Source: Echinometra lucunter (Eukaryota; Echinodermata; Echinoidea; Camarodonta; Echinometridae). Taken from it: a stretch of 64,000 bases of DNA. Made by a program: the position numbers and the translations under genes. The stretch covers positions 30,810,896-30,874,895 of the forward strand of contig CM057155.1 of assembly GCA_029962745.1 (NCBI GenBank). The letters run 5' to 3'. The notes beneath the pieces were generated by a model. The model had not been told where the DNA came from and did no database searches. It was given only the letters and a program-made list of their open reading frames with translations. Within the stretch, counting starts at the first letter, position 1. Every line of letters begins with the position of its first letter. Positions 1 to 10,038 of the stretch are shown here, piece after piece.

Positions 1-1
1 T

Positions 2-1600
2 CTTGAAAGTGATCCATTAGTTCATGCAACCCCATCTATTTTCAGTAGTCAGTTCGAATTTGTTACTGTGACTGTCGATGAGGTTTCACGCGAACTGCAA
101 AAATTATCTAATGATAAAGCCATGGGAAACGACTTGTTTCCAATTAAACTGATTAAATTGGGAGCACCTTTTTTAAAGATGCCATTAACACATATTATAA
201 ATAATTCTCTTATTTCAGGGACTGTTCCTGATCAGTGGAAAGTTGCACGTGTAGTTGCTTTACATAAAGGGGGAGCTAGGGAGGCGTGCAATTATAGGCC
301 AATCTCAATTCTCCCAATTTTGTCTAAGATATTAGAAAGGATTGTTTTTAATCAACTTTACAAATACCTGAACGAAAATGGTTTAATAAGCAAGTACCAA
401 TCAGGTTTCAGGCCGCTCCACTCTACGACAACAGCCCTATTAAATGTTACGGATGACTGGCTCAAAAGTATTGATAATGGAAAGGTAGTAATTGCTGTCA
501 TGCTAGATCTTAAAAAAGCATTTGACACTGTGAACTATGAAATTCTTCTTGGAAAATTAAAACAGTACGGGATAACGGACCACACGCTTCGATGGTTTTC
601 AAATTATTTAGATAACAGGTCACAAGCAACATGTGTTAATGGAACTTTCTCTAACTTTTCGTCGCTGAAATGTGGGGTTCCCCAGGGGTCAATCATTGGC
701 CCCCTCCTTTTTGTAATGTACATTAATAGTTTACCCAACGGACTTCGTTTTTGTAAAGTAAGTATGTACGCTGATGACACAATGCTATACCTCTCCGGTA
801 GTGATATTTTTACTTTAATACAACAAATAAACGAAGACCTGGACTATGTAAGGAAATGGCTAGTTATGAATAAATTAAGTTTGAATGTAAGCAAAACGGA
901 ATATATCGTGATTGGCACTAAGCAACGATTAAACAGAATAAAAGATGTAGACATAAAGATTGATATATCTGGAACTCCATTAACGAGAGTACATACTTGC
1001 AAACACCTTGGAGTAATAATTGATGAAAACCTCTCCTGGCGCGATCATATCTGGAGCTTACAAAAGAAAGCTAATTCGGGACTACATATGCTCAAATGCA
1101 TAAAGGGATTGGTAAATAAAGAGACACTGAAAATGGTTTATAATGCATTAGTGTCATCCCATTTATTTTACTGTGATGTTGTTTGGGGAAATTGTGGGAA
1201 AACATTGTTAAGTACACTTCAAAAAATTCAAAACCGAGGTGCTCGTCTTATTAACGACACACCTTGGTTTTCATCAGGAAAAGAAAACCTAGATATTTTG
1301 AATTGGGAATTGCTCGCAGAGAGGAGGAAGTATAATATGGCAGTTATGATGTATAAGGTAATGACAAACCAGGTTCCACTTTATCTGAGTGAGAAATTTT
1401 CACTCAGAAAGCATATATATGATACACGACAAAGTAAGCTTTGTGTCGATATTAGTCGTCCGAATACTGAATCAGGCAAACGTACATTCTTATACAGAGG
1501 CTCCCATATATGGAACTCACTTTCAGAAGAGCTTCAAAACTCCCCCAATATAGGAAATTTTAAATCTAAACTAGCACATGAAAATATCGGTTCTCCCTAA
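2..1600 (+). CDS. Non-LTR retrotransposon reverse transcriptase, 3' part of ORF2 (partial at left edge)
   Basis: RNA-dependent DNA polymerase of a LINE-type element, which would copy its RNA at a nicked target by target-primed reverse transcription. The frame is open from base 2, so the true start (and any endonuclease domain) lies left of the window; a GTG at 68 is only an internal codon. Visible RT motifs: NYRPIS from 290, the first catalytic aspartates in LDLKKAFD (Asp codons at 506 and 524), CGVPQGS from 671, and the YADD active site at 767-778. The C-terminal part has the usual conserved region (YNALVSSHLFYCDVVWG, then KIQNRGARLI and GKRTFLYRGSHIWNSL) and ends near FKSKL before TAA at 1598. 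This pattern fits the CR1/L2/Crack end of the Jockey superfamily; the exact clade cannot be fixed by eye. No stop or frameshift is visible, so the copy could be young. Confidence 0.93.
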   Translation, partial: LESDPLVHATPSIFSSQFEFVTVTVDEVSRELQKLSNDKAMGNDLFPIKLIKLGAPFLKMPLTHIINNSLISGTVPDQWKVARVVALHKGGAREACNYRPISILPILSKILERIVFNQLYKYLNENGLISKYQSGFRPLHSTTTALLNVTDDWLKSIDNGKVVIAVMLDLKKAFDTVNYEILLGKLKQYGITDHTLRWFSNYLDNRSQATCVNGTFSNFSSLKCGVPQGSIIGPLLFVMYINSLPNGLRFCKVSMYADDTMLYLSGSDIFTLIQQINEDLDYVRKWLVMNKLSLNVSKTEYIVIGTKQRLNRIKDVDIKIDISGTPLTRVHTCKHLGVIIDENLSWRDHIWSLQKKANSGLHMLKCIKGLVNKETLKMVYNALVSSHLFYCDVVWGNCGKTLLSTLQKIQNRGARLINDTPWFSSGKENLDILNWELLAERRKYNMAVMMYKVMTNQVPLYLSEKFSLRKHIYDTRQSKLCVDISRPNTESGKRTFLYRGSHIWNSLSEELQNSPNIGNFKSKLAHENIGSP

Positions 1601-2860
1601 TAGAGCAATATAATTATATATATCAAAATATTATATCCATTATATCGCAATAAAGTTGGTAATATGATAAGGGTGGTGTATATCGAAAGAATAATCTACA
1701 AATGAATCTCTGAAGTCCTGACATTCTCCTTGTCGAATTTACAAAATGATTTAGTTGCCTCTCTTTATATCTGAGCAGAAATATCATTACAACTTAGGCT
1801 TGAGGAATGGTAAGGTAAACTCATATAGTTTCATATAACTAACACAAATCTAACCTAACTTTACGTCTCTGTAAATTCACCCCTTTTGAGATTTATTCCT
1901 TCCTTTCTTTTCTCTCTCTCTCTCTCTCTTTCTGTATTTCTGTATTTCTCTCACTTACCCCTCTCTTTCTCTCTCTCTCTTTCACTCTTTTTACTTTTCC
2001 TGTTATATTTGTTATTACTTTTCGCAATAGTTCTGTCTTTCCTGATTTTACGGAGTCAGTAAATACATGTTTATATTATATCTATAAACCTGAACATTAT
2101 AAATATCTTGTATAATTGAACTTGGTCTTATATTTCATATAGTTCATATTTCACACCATTATGTTTAAACTGATTATACTATGTTTTTGCGCATCATCTT
2201 ACTGCACCTTCTTTTCTCATATTTTGTACATATGATTGTTGTTCTAAATTATATTCCTTTTCATTTGCTAATTTCTTGTTTTACTTTCAAAATTAAAACA
2301 AATTCCTTTGTACAAATCATGGTACTGCAATTTTTTTTCTTTTTTATGTTATATATATATATAGATACATGTTTCTTTAATTCAGTTTTTATGGTTTTAT
2401 GCTTTCGTTTTCTCATATTTTGTTCATGCGATAGCTGTTTAATATTTTTGTTTTATATATGTTAGATTCTTGTTTTTACTTTTAATTTTATTTCTGCATG
2501 AGCATTAATAATTTTGTTGCATACATCATATTTTTCTCTTCATATTTCGTTAAAAATGTATTTACATATTCTAGGTTTATTTGCTTTTCTTTCCGCCTAA
2601 TTTCATGTAATTCTTGATTGTTTTTGTCTATTTTATTTTATGTTTGTGATACACAATATGTTTTAAACCTCATTCTAATTTTGAAATATTTATGTATTTT
2701 ATTACGGTTTGTACTTGTAATTGTTTGATATTCGAATTCATATTTCATGTATTTCAATGTTTTTGATTGTCACACGGCCCCTTTGAAAACCAGCCGAGAA
2801 GCTGAATTGGGCTTTTACCGTGTTTAAATAAATAAATCAAATAAATCAAAAAATAGTAAG
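1601..2860 (+). mobile_element. 3' UTR and tail of the retrotransposon
   Basis: AT-rich sequence with no coding signal directly follows the RT stop. It contains a short TC-rich patch (about 1905-1985). From 2773 it reads CACACGGCCCCTTTG and then an ACCAGCC/GCTGAATTGGGC motif, running into TTTAAATAAATAAATC repeats. A C-rich motif followed by a short A/T-rich tandem tail is usual for CR1/L2-like LINEs, so I treat 2-2860 as one element of which the 5' part is outside the window. The join of ORF and tail into one element is inference. Confidence 0.65.
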
Positions 2861-2885
2861 AAATTACTATAATAACCTGATAACA

Positions 2886-2926
2886 GTTGCACCCAGCTGA
2901 CCCTTAACCCTTTCGTTTAAGAGTGT
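2886..2926 (+). repeat. Solo end of a miniature inverted-repeat element
   Basis: The stretch from GTTGCACCCAGCTGACCC to TTAAGAGTGT matches the right end of the element at 50623-50858 (GTTGCACCCAGCCGACCC ... TTAAGAGTGT). No matching left end is present, so this is a truncated copy next to the LINE tail. Confidence 0.5.
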
Positions 2927-3599
2927 ACCCCCCCCCCCCCCAAGGAAAAAAAAACCCACCATGGATGGGAAAGGAATATGTGAAGGGAGAAAAACGGAAT
3001 TTTCGCCTAACCTAACTGCCTAACAAAATGTCATAGAGCCTTCCCTGCATACATGCATTAACTCATTCCATAATTCCTTGATTGAGGCCTATATTATCTT
3101 CTGCAGATTTTACTCTGCCGTAAAAATGTAAAACGCCAAGAATGATCATAACTTTAATTTTCAAGAATTGCGTAATCTCATTCTGTTGACTTTCCCATCA
3201 GCATTATAGGATCCGTGGAATGTTTTTCATATAGAGAAGTCATTTGAAACTACAGGTATAATGTGAATATCCAGATAAGTTTTCAACTCACTGATTTGAA
3301 CAATATTATAATTATCAAAAATTATTCAGCTCTGTACATCATCTGCTTTGGGAATATCATCTCGAGGGGGTGTGTGTGGGGGGGGGGAGTATTATGCAAC
3401 CTTAGCAGAACTTTTTAATAATCAGAACGCACAAGCGAGTCATCAAAAGTTAGTCGGAAGAACCAGTAATGTCACTGACCCTATCGCAGATTTCTCCAGC
3501 AGCCAATCTCCATAAGCGTTTTCATTAATCACTTAACTTCTATGAACTTTGATTATGTAAGTGGGTCGAATTGAGGAAAACATAATACACGATGGCTGT
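2927..3599. other. Intergenic, no gene seen
   Basis: A poly-C run (about 2927-2941) is followed by AT-rich sequence with a G-rich patch near 3365-3390. No coding or structural feature recognised. Confidence 0.6.
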
Positions 3600-3605
3600 A
3601 TTTTC

Positions 3606-3762
3606 TGTGGTCGCTCTGAAGTACGCTCGACGACAGGTCATGTTGTCGTGAATTTCGCGGCCAAGTCGTGAAATTCACGACCACTGTTGCGAATTCAACA
3701 ATTTGGCGGGGAAATTCACGGCGCACATGACCTGCCGTCGAGCGTACTTCAGGGCCACCATA
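3606..3762 (+). mobile_element. Foldback element, 6-bp-TSD family, short copy 1
   Basis: The ends are inverted repeats (left TGTGGTCGCTCTGAAGTACG; right CGTACTTCAGGGCCACCATA) and continue inward through GCTCGACGACAGGTCATG. A perfect 6-bp direct repeat, ATTTTC, flanks it at 3600-3605 and 3763-3768. The interior carries GTCGTGAAATTCACGAC-like palindromes. At 157 bp it is about half the size of the copies at 8535-8839 and 57496-57822, so it is probably an internal deletion product. It ends about 440 bp before the TATA box of the first P450. It has no coding capacity and would need a transposase in trans. Confidence 0.88.
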
Positions 3763-3768
3763 ATTTTC

Positions 3769-4201
3769 CTTATCGCAGAGGTTAGTAGAAGGGGTCAGGG
3801 AACAATGCAGGTTAATATAGCTAAACAGGCTGACTTTGTCCAAAATGTAAGCTACTGCATGACAGTGTCGTGAAAGTCTCATGTTAGATCATTTATAAAA
3901 ACCGCTTTTGTAAGATCTTGCCAAATGGGAAATTCTTACGGTTGCTCTGTAAATTCCGCAAGATTCTCACACAACGTTTATCACCGGGATAAAACAAGCA
4001 AAAATTTCATAAAATAATATTATTACCAAATATCTACATATTGCATTGTCCATTGACCATTTTAAAATAATTTCTTCATAGATCAGCGCATGTCACGAGG
4101 CATTTTGTTTGGATCGTTTTGATCAGCCAGGGTGACAACAGAGGCGAACTTTGTACCTTTGGTTCCTTTTTTTCTTCTCTCTCCTTCAAGATTTATCTGT
4201 A
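3769..4201 (+). other. Upstream region of first P450 gene
   Basis: AT-rich sequence. A pyrimidine-rich block (about 4166-4191) lies just before the TATA box. I found no TNGCGTG motif on either strand between about 2900 and 4300, in contrast to the second P450. Confidence 0.5.
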
Positions 4202-4209
4202 TATAAATA
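4202..4209 (+). promoter_or_regulatory. Probable TATA box of the first P450 gene
   Basis: TATAAATA sits 98 bases before the ATG, predicting transcription start near 4230 and a 5' UTR of about 70 bases. The sequence is AT-rich, so a chance match is possible; position and context favour a real box. Confidence 0.5.
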
Positions 4210-4299
4210 TTTATAATATTTTGCACTGTAGCACTGTATAATCCCGTAGTCGGGAACTCTTACGTGAATTAATACACCTACAGAAAGGAAGCTCAAAAT

Positions 4300-5913
4300 A
4301 TGGCGGTTGACTATCTTTTAGAATGTTCCATGTTGGCTGCTACCCTCTGTCTCCTCGTGATGTTATTTGTGAGACAAACTTCAAGGGAACATGGTAAATC
4401 GAAGTCTTCTGGAGCCAAGCCTCTTCCTGGACCATGGGGTATCCCTCTTCTGGGGAATATGCTGTCTCTTGGAAGCTCTGCGCCTCACGTCGCACTGACG
4501 AATCTCTCCAAGAAGTTCGGCTCTATCTACCAGATTCGACTCGGCAGCCGGCCCGTTCTTGTCCTGAATGGCTATGACGCAATCAACAAGGCATTGGTCA
4601 AGAAGGCTGCCATCTTTGCTGGACGTCCCCAACTCTTCTCAGCGAATATATACTTATCGTGTTGCCCCGGAAATCATAACCTAACTTTTGGGTCGTTTAA
4701 CGAGCGCTACATGCTGCATAGGAAACTGGCCGAGTCATCCCTTCGCCACTTCACTGCAGGTACCCAAACCAAGTTTGTTGAGTCGGTGGTAACTGCAGAG
4801 GCAATGAAACTTGTCGAACGCATAAAATCTGAGTACACGTTCACATGTGGGGACCAGAAAAATGGTGCCTCTGCGAATATGCCAGGAAAACAGAGCCCTG
4901 ATATGGAGGAGCTGAGAAATGACATTTCCTTGACTGTTGCTAACGTTATGTGTCAGTTTCTTTTCGGTAAACGCCGTCCCTACAATGATAGAGAGATGAA
5001 AGGCCTTTTGTATTACAGCGATCGATTTTCTGAGAGCAATAAGGCTGGAAATCCGGCTGATTTTTTTCCATGGTTGCGCTTCATGATGAAGAAGAGAACA
5101 AGTACATATATTTCTTCATTAAAAGACTTCCGTGCAACCGTTCTTAGTATGGTAAGGGCTCATCAGAAGGAATACACACCGGGTTCGAAGCAGGATATTC
5201 TCGATCATCTAATAACTTCCGGACGCCTTGACGGGAATAAGGAGCAACTGGAGAAAGTCGGTCTGACAGAAGATATTTTGCTGGACACTGCAGTAGACTT
5301 TGTGGGTGCAGGATTCGAAACTACCTCTGCCACGTTGGAATGGTGTATGCTCTACATGGCTGCATACCCCGAAGTCCGAGCTTCTCTCCAAAGCGAGGTT
5401 AGCAATGTGGTTGTTTACAATCGCCTACCAACTTTGGACGATCGTTCAGACCTACCCTTGGTCCAAGCCTTTATTCTCGAAGTCCTGCGGCATTCGAACA
5501 TGGTCCCTTTTCTCATTCCCCACTGTGCAAGTGAGGATACCGTACTTGATGGCTTCTTTATTCCCAAGGATATCATAGTGTTCACTAATATCTACTCGGC
5601 CCATATTGATCCCGGAGTCTGGACGAAACCGGATGTCTTCAACCCTCGCCGTTTCCTCGCACCCGACGGAACCCTGGATGAAGACAAGAAAAAACACGTG
5701 ATGCCATTCGGAGTCGGGCGCAGACGATGTCTTGGGGCGGATTTGGCGCGCATGGAGATCTTTCTCTTCATCGTCACCTTCATTCAACAGTTCTCCTTTG
5801 AAAAACCTCTGCAAGGAGAAATAAACATGGAGGCAGAGGAAGGACTCTTGAGAAGACCAAAACACCTTGGGGTGCGTATAATATCCAGGAACAATGAAGA
5901 AGATAGCACTTAA
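4300..5913 (+). CDS. CYP1-like cytochrome P450 monooxygenase, single exon, copy 1
   Basis: Heme-thiolate monooxygenase (537 aa; CYP1 proteins are about 510-540) expected on the cytosolic face of the ER, using electrons from NADPH-P450 reductase to oxidise lipophilic substrates. Residues 7-24 form a hydrophobic signal-anchor, followed by a charged linker and the hinge KPLPGPWGIPLLGN (40-53). Other landmarks: C-helix LHRKLAESSLRHF; I-helix GAGFETTS with A337-T342 (acid E340, alcohol T341); ExxR E394-R397; NPRRF 448-452; heme loop FGVGRRRCLG 470-479 with ligand C477. The PHVAL, QIRLGSRPV and C-terminal MEIFLF strings are typical of the CYP1 branch of clan 2. Start choice: ATG with A at -3 and G at +4, and an in-frame stop at 4270. 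No intron is needed, whereas vertebrate CYP1 genes have introns. Closest relative here is the P450 at 46385-47887. The substrate cannot be read from sequence. Confidence 0.95.
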   Translation: MAVDYLLECSMLAATLCLLVMLFVRQTSREHGKSKSSGAKPLPGPWGIPLLGNMLSLGSSAPHVALTNLSKKFGSIYQIRLGSRPVLVLNGYDAINKALVKKAAIFAGRPQLFSANIYLSCCPGNHNLTFGSFNERYMLHRKLAESSLRHFTAGTQTKFVESVVTAEAMKLVERIKSEYTFTCGDQKNGASANMPGKQSPDMEELRNDISLTVANVMCQFLFGKRRPYNDREMKGLLYYSDRFSESNKAGNPADFFPWLRFMMKKRTSTYISSLKDFRATVLSMVRAHQKEYTPGSKQDILDHLITSGRLDGNKEQLEKVGLTEDILLDTAVDFVGAGFETTSATLEWCMLYMAAYPEVRASLQSEVSNVVVYNRLPTLDDRSDLPLVQAFILEVLRHSNMVPFLIPHCASEDTVLDGFFIPKDIIVFTNIYSAHIDPGVWTKPDVFNPRRFLAPDGTLDEDKKKHVMPFGVGRRRCLGADLARMEIFLFIVTFIQQFSFEKPLQGEINMEAEEGLLRRPKHLGVRIISRNNEEDST

Positions 5914-6862
5914 GGGAAATTTTGTGCTTTCATCCCGTAGCATTCTGATGTGAATGGTATTGGTAGCTACATGTATGTAGCTGCACGGTTTACATCAAGC
6001 ACATCTTATCAACTTATATAAATGTCCAAACATCCTGGAGTAGTTAATTTTAAAAAATTGCTTTCTGCACGTGAACATGGTGAAGGCTTTAAGATGTGAA
6101 AATACCGGTAATGAAATGAAATACAATAATTTTGAAATAGTTTGTCATTTAACTTGTTAAATGGTCTCCTTGGTGTCTTGCTTGTTAACCAATTAGATGT
6201 TTGAAAAAGTATCTTTTGTCCGTTTTAATCGACATAACTGTCGAATGAATGTCCAATTTGACACTTGTTGCATTTCCCTAATGGAATTTTCCGGTATGAG
6301 TAACACATCTGCTGGATTTAAACAATTTTAAAGGATGGAAAGAGCTTATACGTAATTCAGTTCTAAAGGTTAGCTTTTCAGACAAAAAATGATGAATCTT
6401 ATAAGATCAAGAAATCCTATTTGATGCTTTGTGTATGATACCGGTATGTATATGTATGAGAAATATGAAATATGAATGCATATTCTCCTGACAACTTTAG
6501 AACACTTTTAGGCATTTCGAAGTATGTTTGCTGTAAATACACCACAATCGAAATTGAAAGACTTGATCGTATTTGTTTAAAATTATGATAAATTCACTAT
6601 ATGAAAAAAAAAATGAATTCAGTATTATATATTATGGTTGAAATTTTACCCAATATTGAGTAAAGAGCGGATGTGCATATTTTATGGGTTAATTTTACCC
6701 ATTGTATTTTAACTTTATGTCATTGTATCACAAATTTGATATTGTATGTCCACATAAACGATTCATGTCAATGACCTGTATTGTACTTTTAATTATCATG
6801 ATTACACCGGCCTAAATGTTAACCCAGTGCCACTAGGAATTTACGATCTTGAAGTTAATAAA
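5914..6862 (+). other. Candidate 3' UTR of first P450, AATAAA at 6857
   Basis: AT-rich non-coding sequence after the stop. The first good AATAAA I find is at 6857-6862, which would give a 3' UTR of nearly 1 kb; earlier weaker hexamers may be used instead. Confidence 0.35.
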
Positions 6863-7375
6863 CTAAGGCACATAATTTTGCTCTACAGTCTTATACGATC
6901 TTGATCTTCAAGCTGGAGTACTATCATGACTATTATTGATAGTAACGTAATTGTTCACGCCTTCTATTGATCATTTATGTATTATTGTTTATTAAAGTTT
7001 TTATCTAAACTAGAGGGTTGATACATCCAGTTGAATAAATTGCTTGCCAAGTACGCCCTCTCGGACAACATGATAACACAGCGCACAAAGAATATACGAT
7101 ACAATGAAATGAAAATACAACATTTGTAGAATTCTGACATTTGAATATAATATAGAGTACAAAATATGACATTTTATTTTGTATTCTTGGCGAGGAAAAG
7201 TGAAATTTCTTCCTTTCGCTAATCACTGCTAATCACATCAATTGGTCCATACGCTAGCACTTTATTACAGTTTTGAACTGTTTGTTTTGTATTTACCTTA
7301 GGTTCGATGTCTCCCTCACAAAGCACGTGGTGCCAGTCGCTGACGTAATCATATGTTGCATGCCAAGCTTATTTT
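6863..7375. other. Intergenic, no gene seen
   Basis: AT-rich sequence without recognisable coding or repeat structure. A CACGTG palindrome lies at 7324. Confidence 0.5.
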
Positions 7376-7620
7376 TGTGGAGTCAAATTTGACTCGGAAT
7401 GGAGTCAGCTGGGAGTCAATTCTATTCTGAGTTAAAGTGACTTGGATTTCCGAATTAATTTGACTCAGAATTGAGTTACTTTGATTCGAATTTAGTCGAT
7501 TCTCAGTTGACGCCACACCATTCCGAGTCAAATTACATGAATCAATTCGGAAATCTGAGTCACTTTAACTGAATAGAGTTGACTCCCAGCTGACGCCATT
7601 CCGAGTCAAATTTTACTCCG
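7376..7620. mobile_element. Imperfect inverted-repeat (foldback) element rich in GAGTCAA
   Basis: The left arm starts GTGGAGTCAAATTTGACTCG and the right arm is its imperfect reverse complement, ending AAATTTTACTCCG. Inside, GAGTCAA and AATTTGACTC half-palindromes recur every 20-30 bases on both strands. No clear target duplication was found, so the outer limits are approximate. No coding capacity. Confidence 0.7.
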
Positions 7621-7939
7621 CAGAAATTACAAGGCACGTGAGGCGAAATTTCGATTCAGTTACTGTGCTAATCGCACCTGTAAAAGGCAATTAACAAATC
7701 GGAAAGGTTTCGTTGGATTTTTGTACGATGCCACTAGCACGTGGCGTTTCGTAGACGGCACTGGAGTACCTAGATCTAGAGAGTAGCGACATAGACGTCC
7801 TGTTTTGGGAAAACAAAATGGCGTCCGAATTCTTTCTATTTCAAACACCCAGGTGCTTATCGGAATTGAAAAGAAATGTTGCGTAACAGGGGGGAAACAA
7901 AATGGCGTTCAAATCATGGGGTGTCGCTCCTCTAGAGGT

Positions 7940-8295
7940 AGAGGATAGTTCCTGCCTCTCGCAGTTACCTTTTAATTTGACGTCATAGACACGTGATAGA
8001 AACGTCATAGAAATGAATATGTATAAGCACGTACGTATTATTTCCAGGTATAAATTTCTTAGAGACCCCGCACCCGTGTCGACCCCTCGCACAGCTCAAT
8101 GAGTTACGCGTCGGAGTGTCTCAAGAGCCCGAGTTCGAATCCCGCTCTCGCCTTGTGCATTTTTGCTATAATAATTGATAACAATGGCGTTTATTTCGTC
8201 AGAAATAGTTAAAGTATCACAGCTATTACTGATACATATTCATTTCTGTGACGTGAAATTGGAAGGTAACTGCGAGAGGCAGGAACTATCCTCTA
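7940..8295. mobile_element. Inverted-repeat element with a tRNA-like insert in its loop
   Basis: The left arm (7940-8024, AGAGGATAGTTCCTGCCTCT onward through CAGTTACC and AAATGAATATGTAT) is matched in reverse by the right arm (8232-8295). The loop contains the tRNA-like segment at 8088-8152. Either a SINE inserted into a foldback element, or two opposite SINE copies share this end. Confidence 0.6.
8088..8152 (+). repeat. tRNA-like SINE head or tRNA pseudogene
   Basis: The segment shows a pol III A-box-like AGCTCAATGAGTT and a good B-box GAGTTCGAATC followed by CCGCTCTCGCC. No clean acceptor or anticodon stem can be folded by eye, so it is a SINE head or decayed tRNA rather than a working tRNA gene. 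Confidence 0.5.
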
Positions 8296-8534
8296 ACCTA
8301 CTCTCTTTATGTACAGTATGTACGTACTCTAGACGGCACCAGTCCTTGCCACTTGACGCCCTCTTACGTCAGTAAAATGACAACCCGTGAGTGTACAGTG
8401 AGTATACAGCGATTAATTCTTTGGCATGGATGTTCCATAGGCATGATAGGGATGATCCTGGAATTAGGTAGGAAGGGGTGCAGCGTGAAGGGATGGATAC
8501 CAGCTTGTCAATCCACCTGCTCCATAGGCATCAC

Positions 8535-8839
8535 TATGTTGGCCCTGAAGTACGCTCGACAACAGGCCATGTGCGACGTGAATTTCGCATCCCAGGTCCT
8601 GAACTTTGCATCCCAAGTCGTGAAATTCACGACCCGCAATGCGAAATTCAGGACCCGTGGCGCGAACTTTGCATCCTAGTCCTGAATTTCGCACCGCGGG
8701 TCGTGAATTTCACGACTTGGGGTGCAAAGTTTGCGCCACGGGTCATGAATTTCATGACCACGGATGCGAAGTTCAGGACCTGGGATGCAAATTCAAGCCG
8801 CACATGACCTGTTGTCGAGCGTACTTCAGGGCCACCATA
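8535..8839 (+). mobile_element. Foldback element, 6-bp-TSD family, copy 2
   Basis: The ends are TATGTTGGCCCTGAAGTACG and its counterpart CGTACTTCAGGGCCACCATA, with inverted repeats of about 50 bp continuing through GCTCGACAACAGG and CATGTGCG. A perfect 6-bp duplication, CATCAC, flanks it (8529-8534 and 8840-8845). The interior is a run of short modules in both orientations (GTCCTGAA, GTCGTGAA, TTTCGCATCC) with full palindromes such as GTCGTGAATTTCACGAC and GTCATGAATTTCATGAC. Open frames across it in several phases are a by-product of the module length, not genes. Confidence 0.92.
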
Positions 8840-9079
8840 CATCACCACCATCATCATTTCATCGACATTAATCAGCCGTCACCCGTGAAGAGGCTTCTGG
8901 ATCGTCACCAGATCACAGATAACTGGTGACATAATATTCTCATCAATACTCCGCATCCCTTTGCTTAACAAAAACATAAAATACAATTGTTTTATTTCTG
9001 ATATTCTTTCCTATAATGATTCAGTTATCGGCAAACCATTTTCAAGAAAATACATTACTTCCGGCCTTATTGCCAATGG

Positions 9080-9249
9080 TCCTCCTGGGGCTCGTAACAC
9101 AAGGTTTGCAATAAATCGAAAATTTGAAATAACCATTCTGACTGGTCCAGGGTCACCTTTTTGAACGTGATGTGCATGAAACAGTGGTCTTGATTGGCGG
9201 TTACAACTTTGCGATTAATTGCAAATCTTTGTGTTATGGGGACCTGGTG
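9080..9249. mobile_element. MITE with GGGGCTCGTAACAC-type ends
   Basis: The left end CCTGGGGCTCGTAACACAAG is matched by the right end CTTTGTGTTATGGGGACCTG in reverse orientation; TTTGCAAT and ATTAATTGC segments extend the arms. It belongs with the GGGCCCCGT-ended miniature elements at 21944-22094 and 48974-49114. Confidence 0.65.
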
Positions 9250-9589
9250 TCGGATCCGCTGTCCTAAGAGCTTATCCTCTCTTTCTCGAAGATTTTAAAA
9301 GTAGTTAATTCATTTTTTAGCATTTTGAATTCTGATTTCAATTTGAATTTAAACAATGTCTTGTAAATGGGTCAGGGCACATAATAACATTTGAATTTAT
9401 GGCTTTTATACGTACCAAGAATGGCAATATTGACGCCGGGGAGGGGGCCGGGGCGGGTATATTCTCAGCTTGAGCATCACTGGCCTAAATCTGATCAAAT
9501 ACTATAATGATAGTGAAAATGATCTATCTTATATTCTTTTCTAGTACTAAAACTTCTTCAAATTCAACTACAACTGTTTCTGCTGTCTA

Positions 9590-10038
9590 TTCATCTCCCT
9601 CCCTCCCTTCTCCCCTCTCCCTTTCTCTCTCTCTCTCTCTCTCTCTCGCGCGCATTAACCAGTTTCTTCTTTCTCCTCTTCTTCTTCTACTCCTCCATCT
9701 TCTTTTTTTCTTCTTCATCTTCTCATTCTTCACCTCTTTCTTCTTTCTTATTCTTCTTCCCCTCCTCCTCCTTCATCTTATTCTTCATCATCTTCTTCTC
9801 CTTTCTCTTCTTTTTCTCCTGAACTTCTTCTCCTTCCTCTTCTTTTTCTTCTTCTTCTTCTTCTTCTTCTTCTTCTTCTTCTTCTTCTTCTTCTTCTCTT
9901 TCTTCTTCTTCTTCTTCTTCTTCTTCTTCTCCTTCTACTTCTTCTCCTCCTTCAGGGTTCTTCTTCTTCTTCTTCTTCTTCTTCTTCTTCTTCTTCTTCT
10001 TCTTCTTCTTCCTTTTCTCTTCACTGAACCTACTACTG
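9590..10038 (+). repeat. Pyrimidine-rich microsatellite block, CT then TTC
   Basis: A CT run (about 9619-9650) leads into an interrupted then nearly pure TTC/CTT array that reaches the assembly gap. Leucine/phenylalanine-only open frames here are not genes. Confidence 0.95.
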
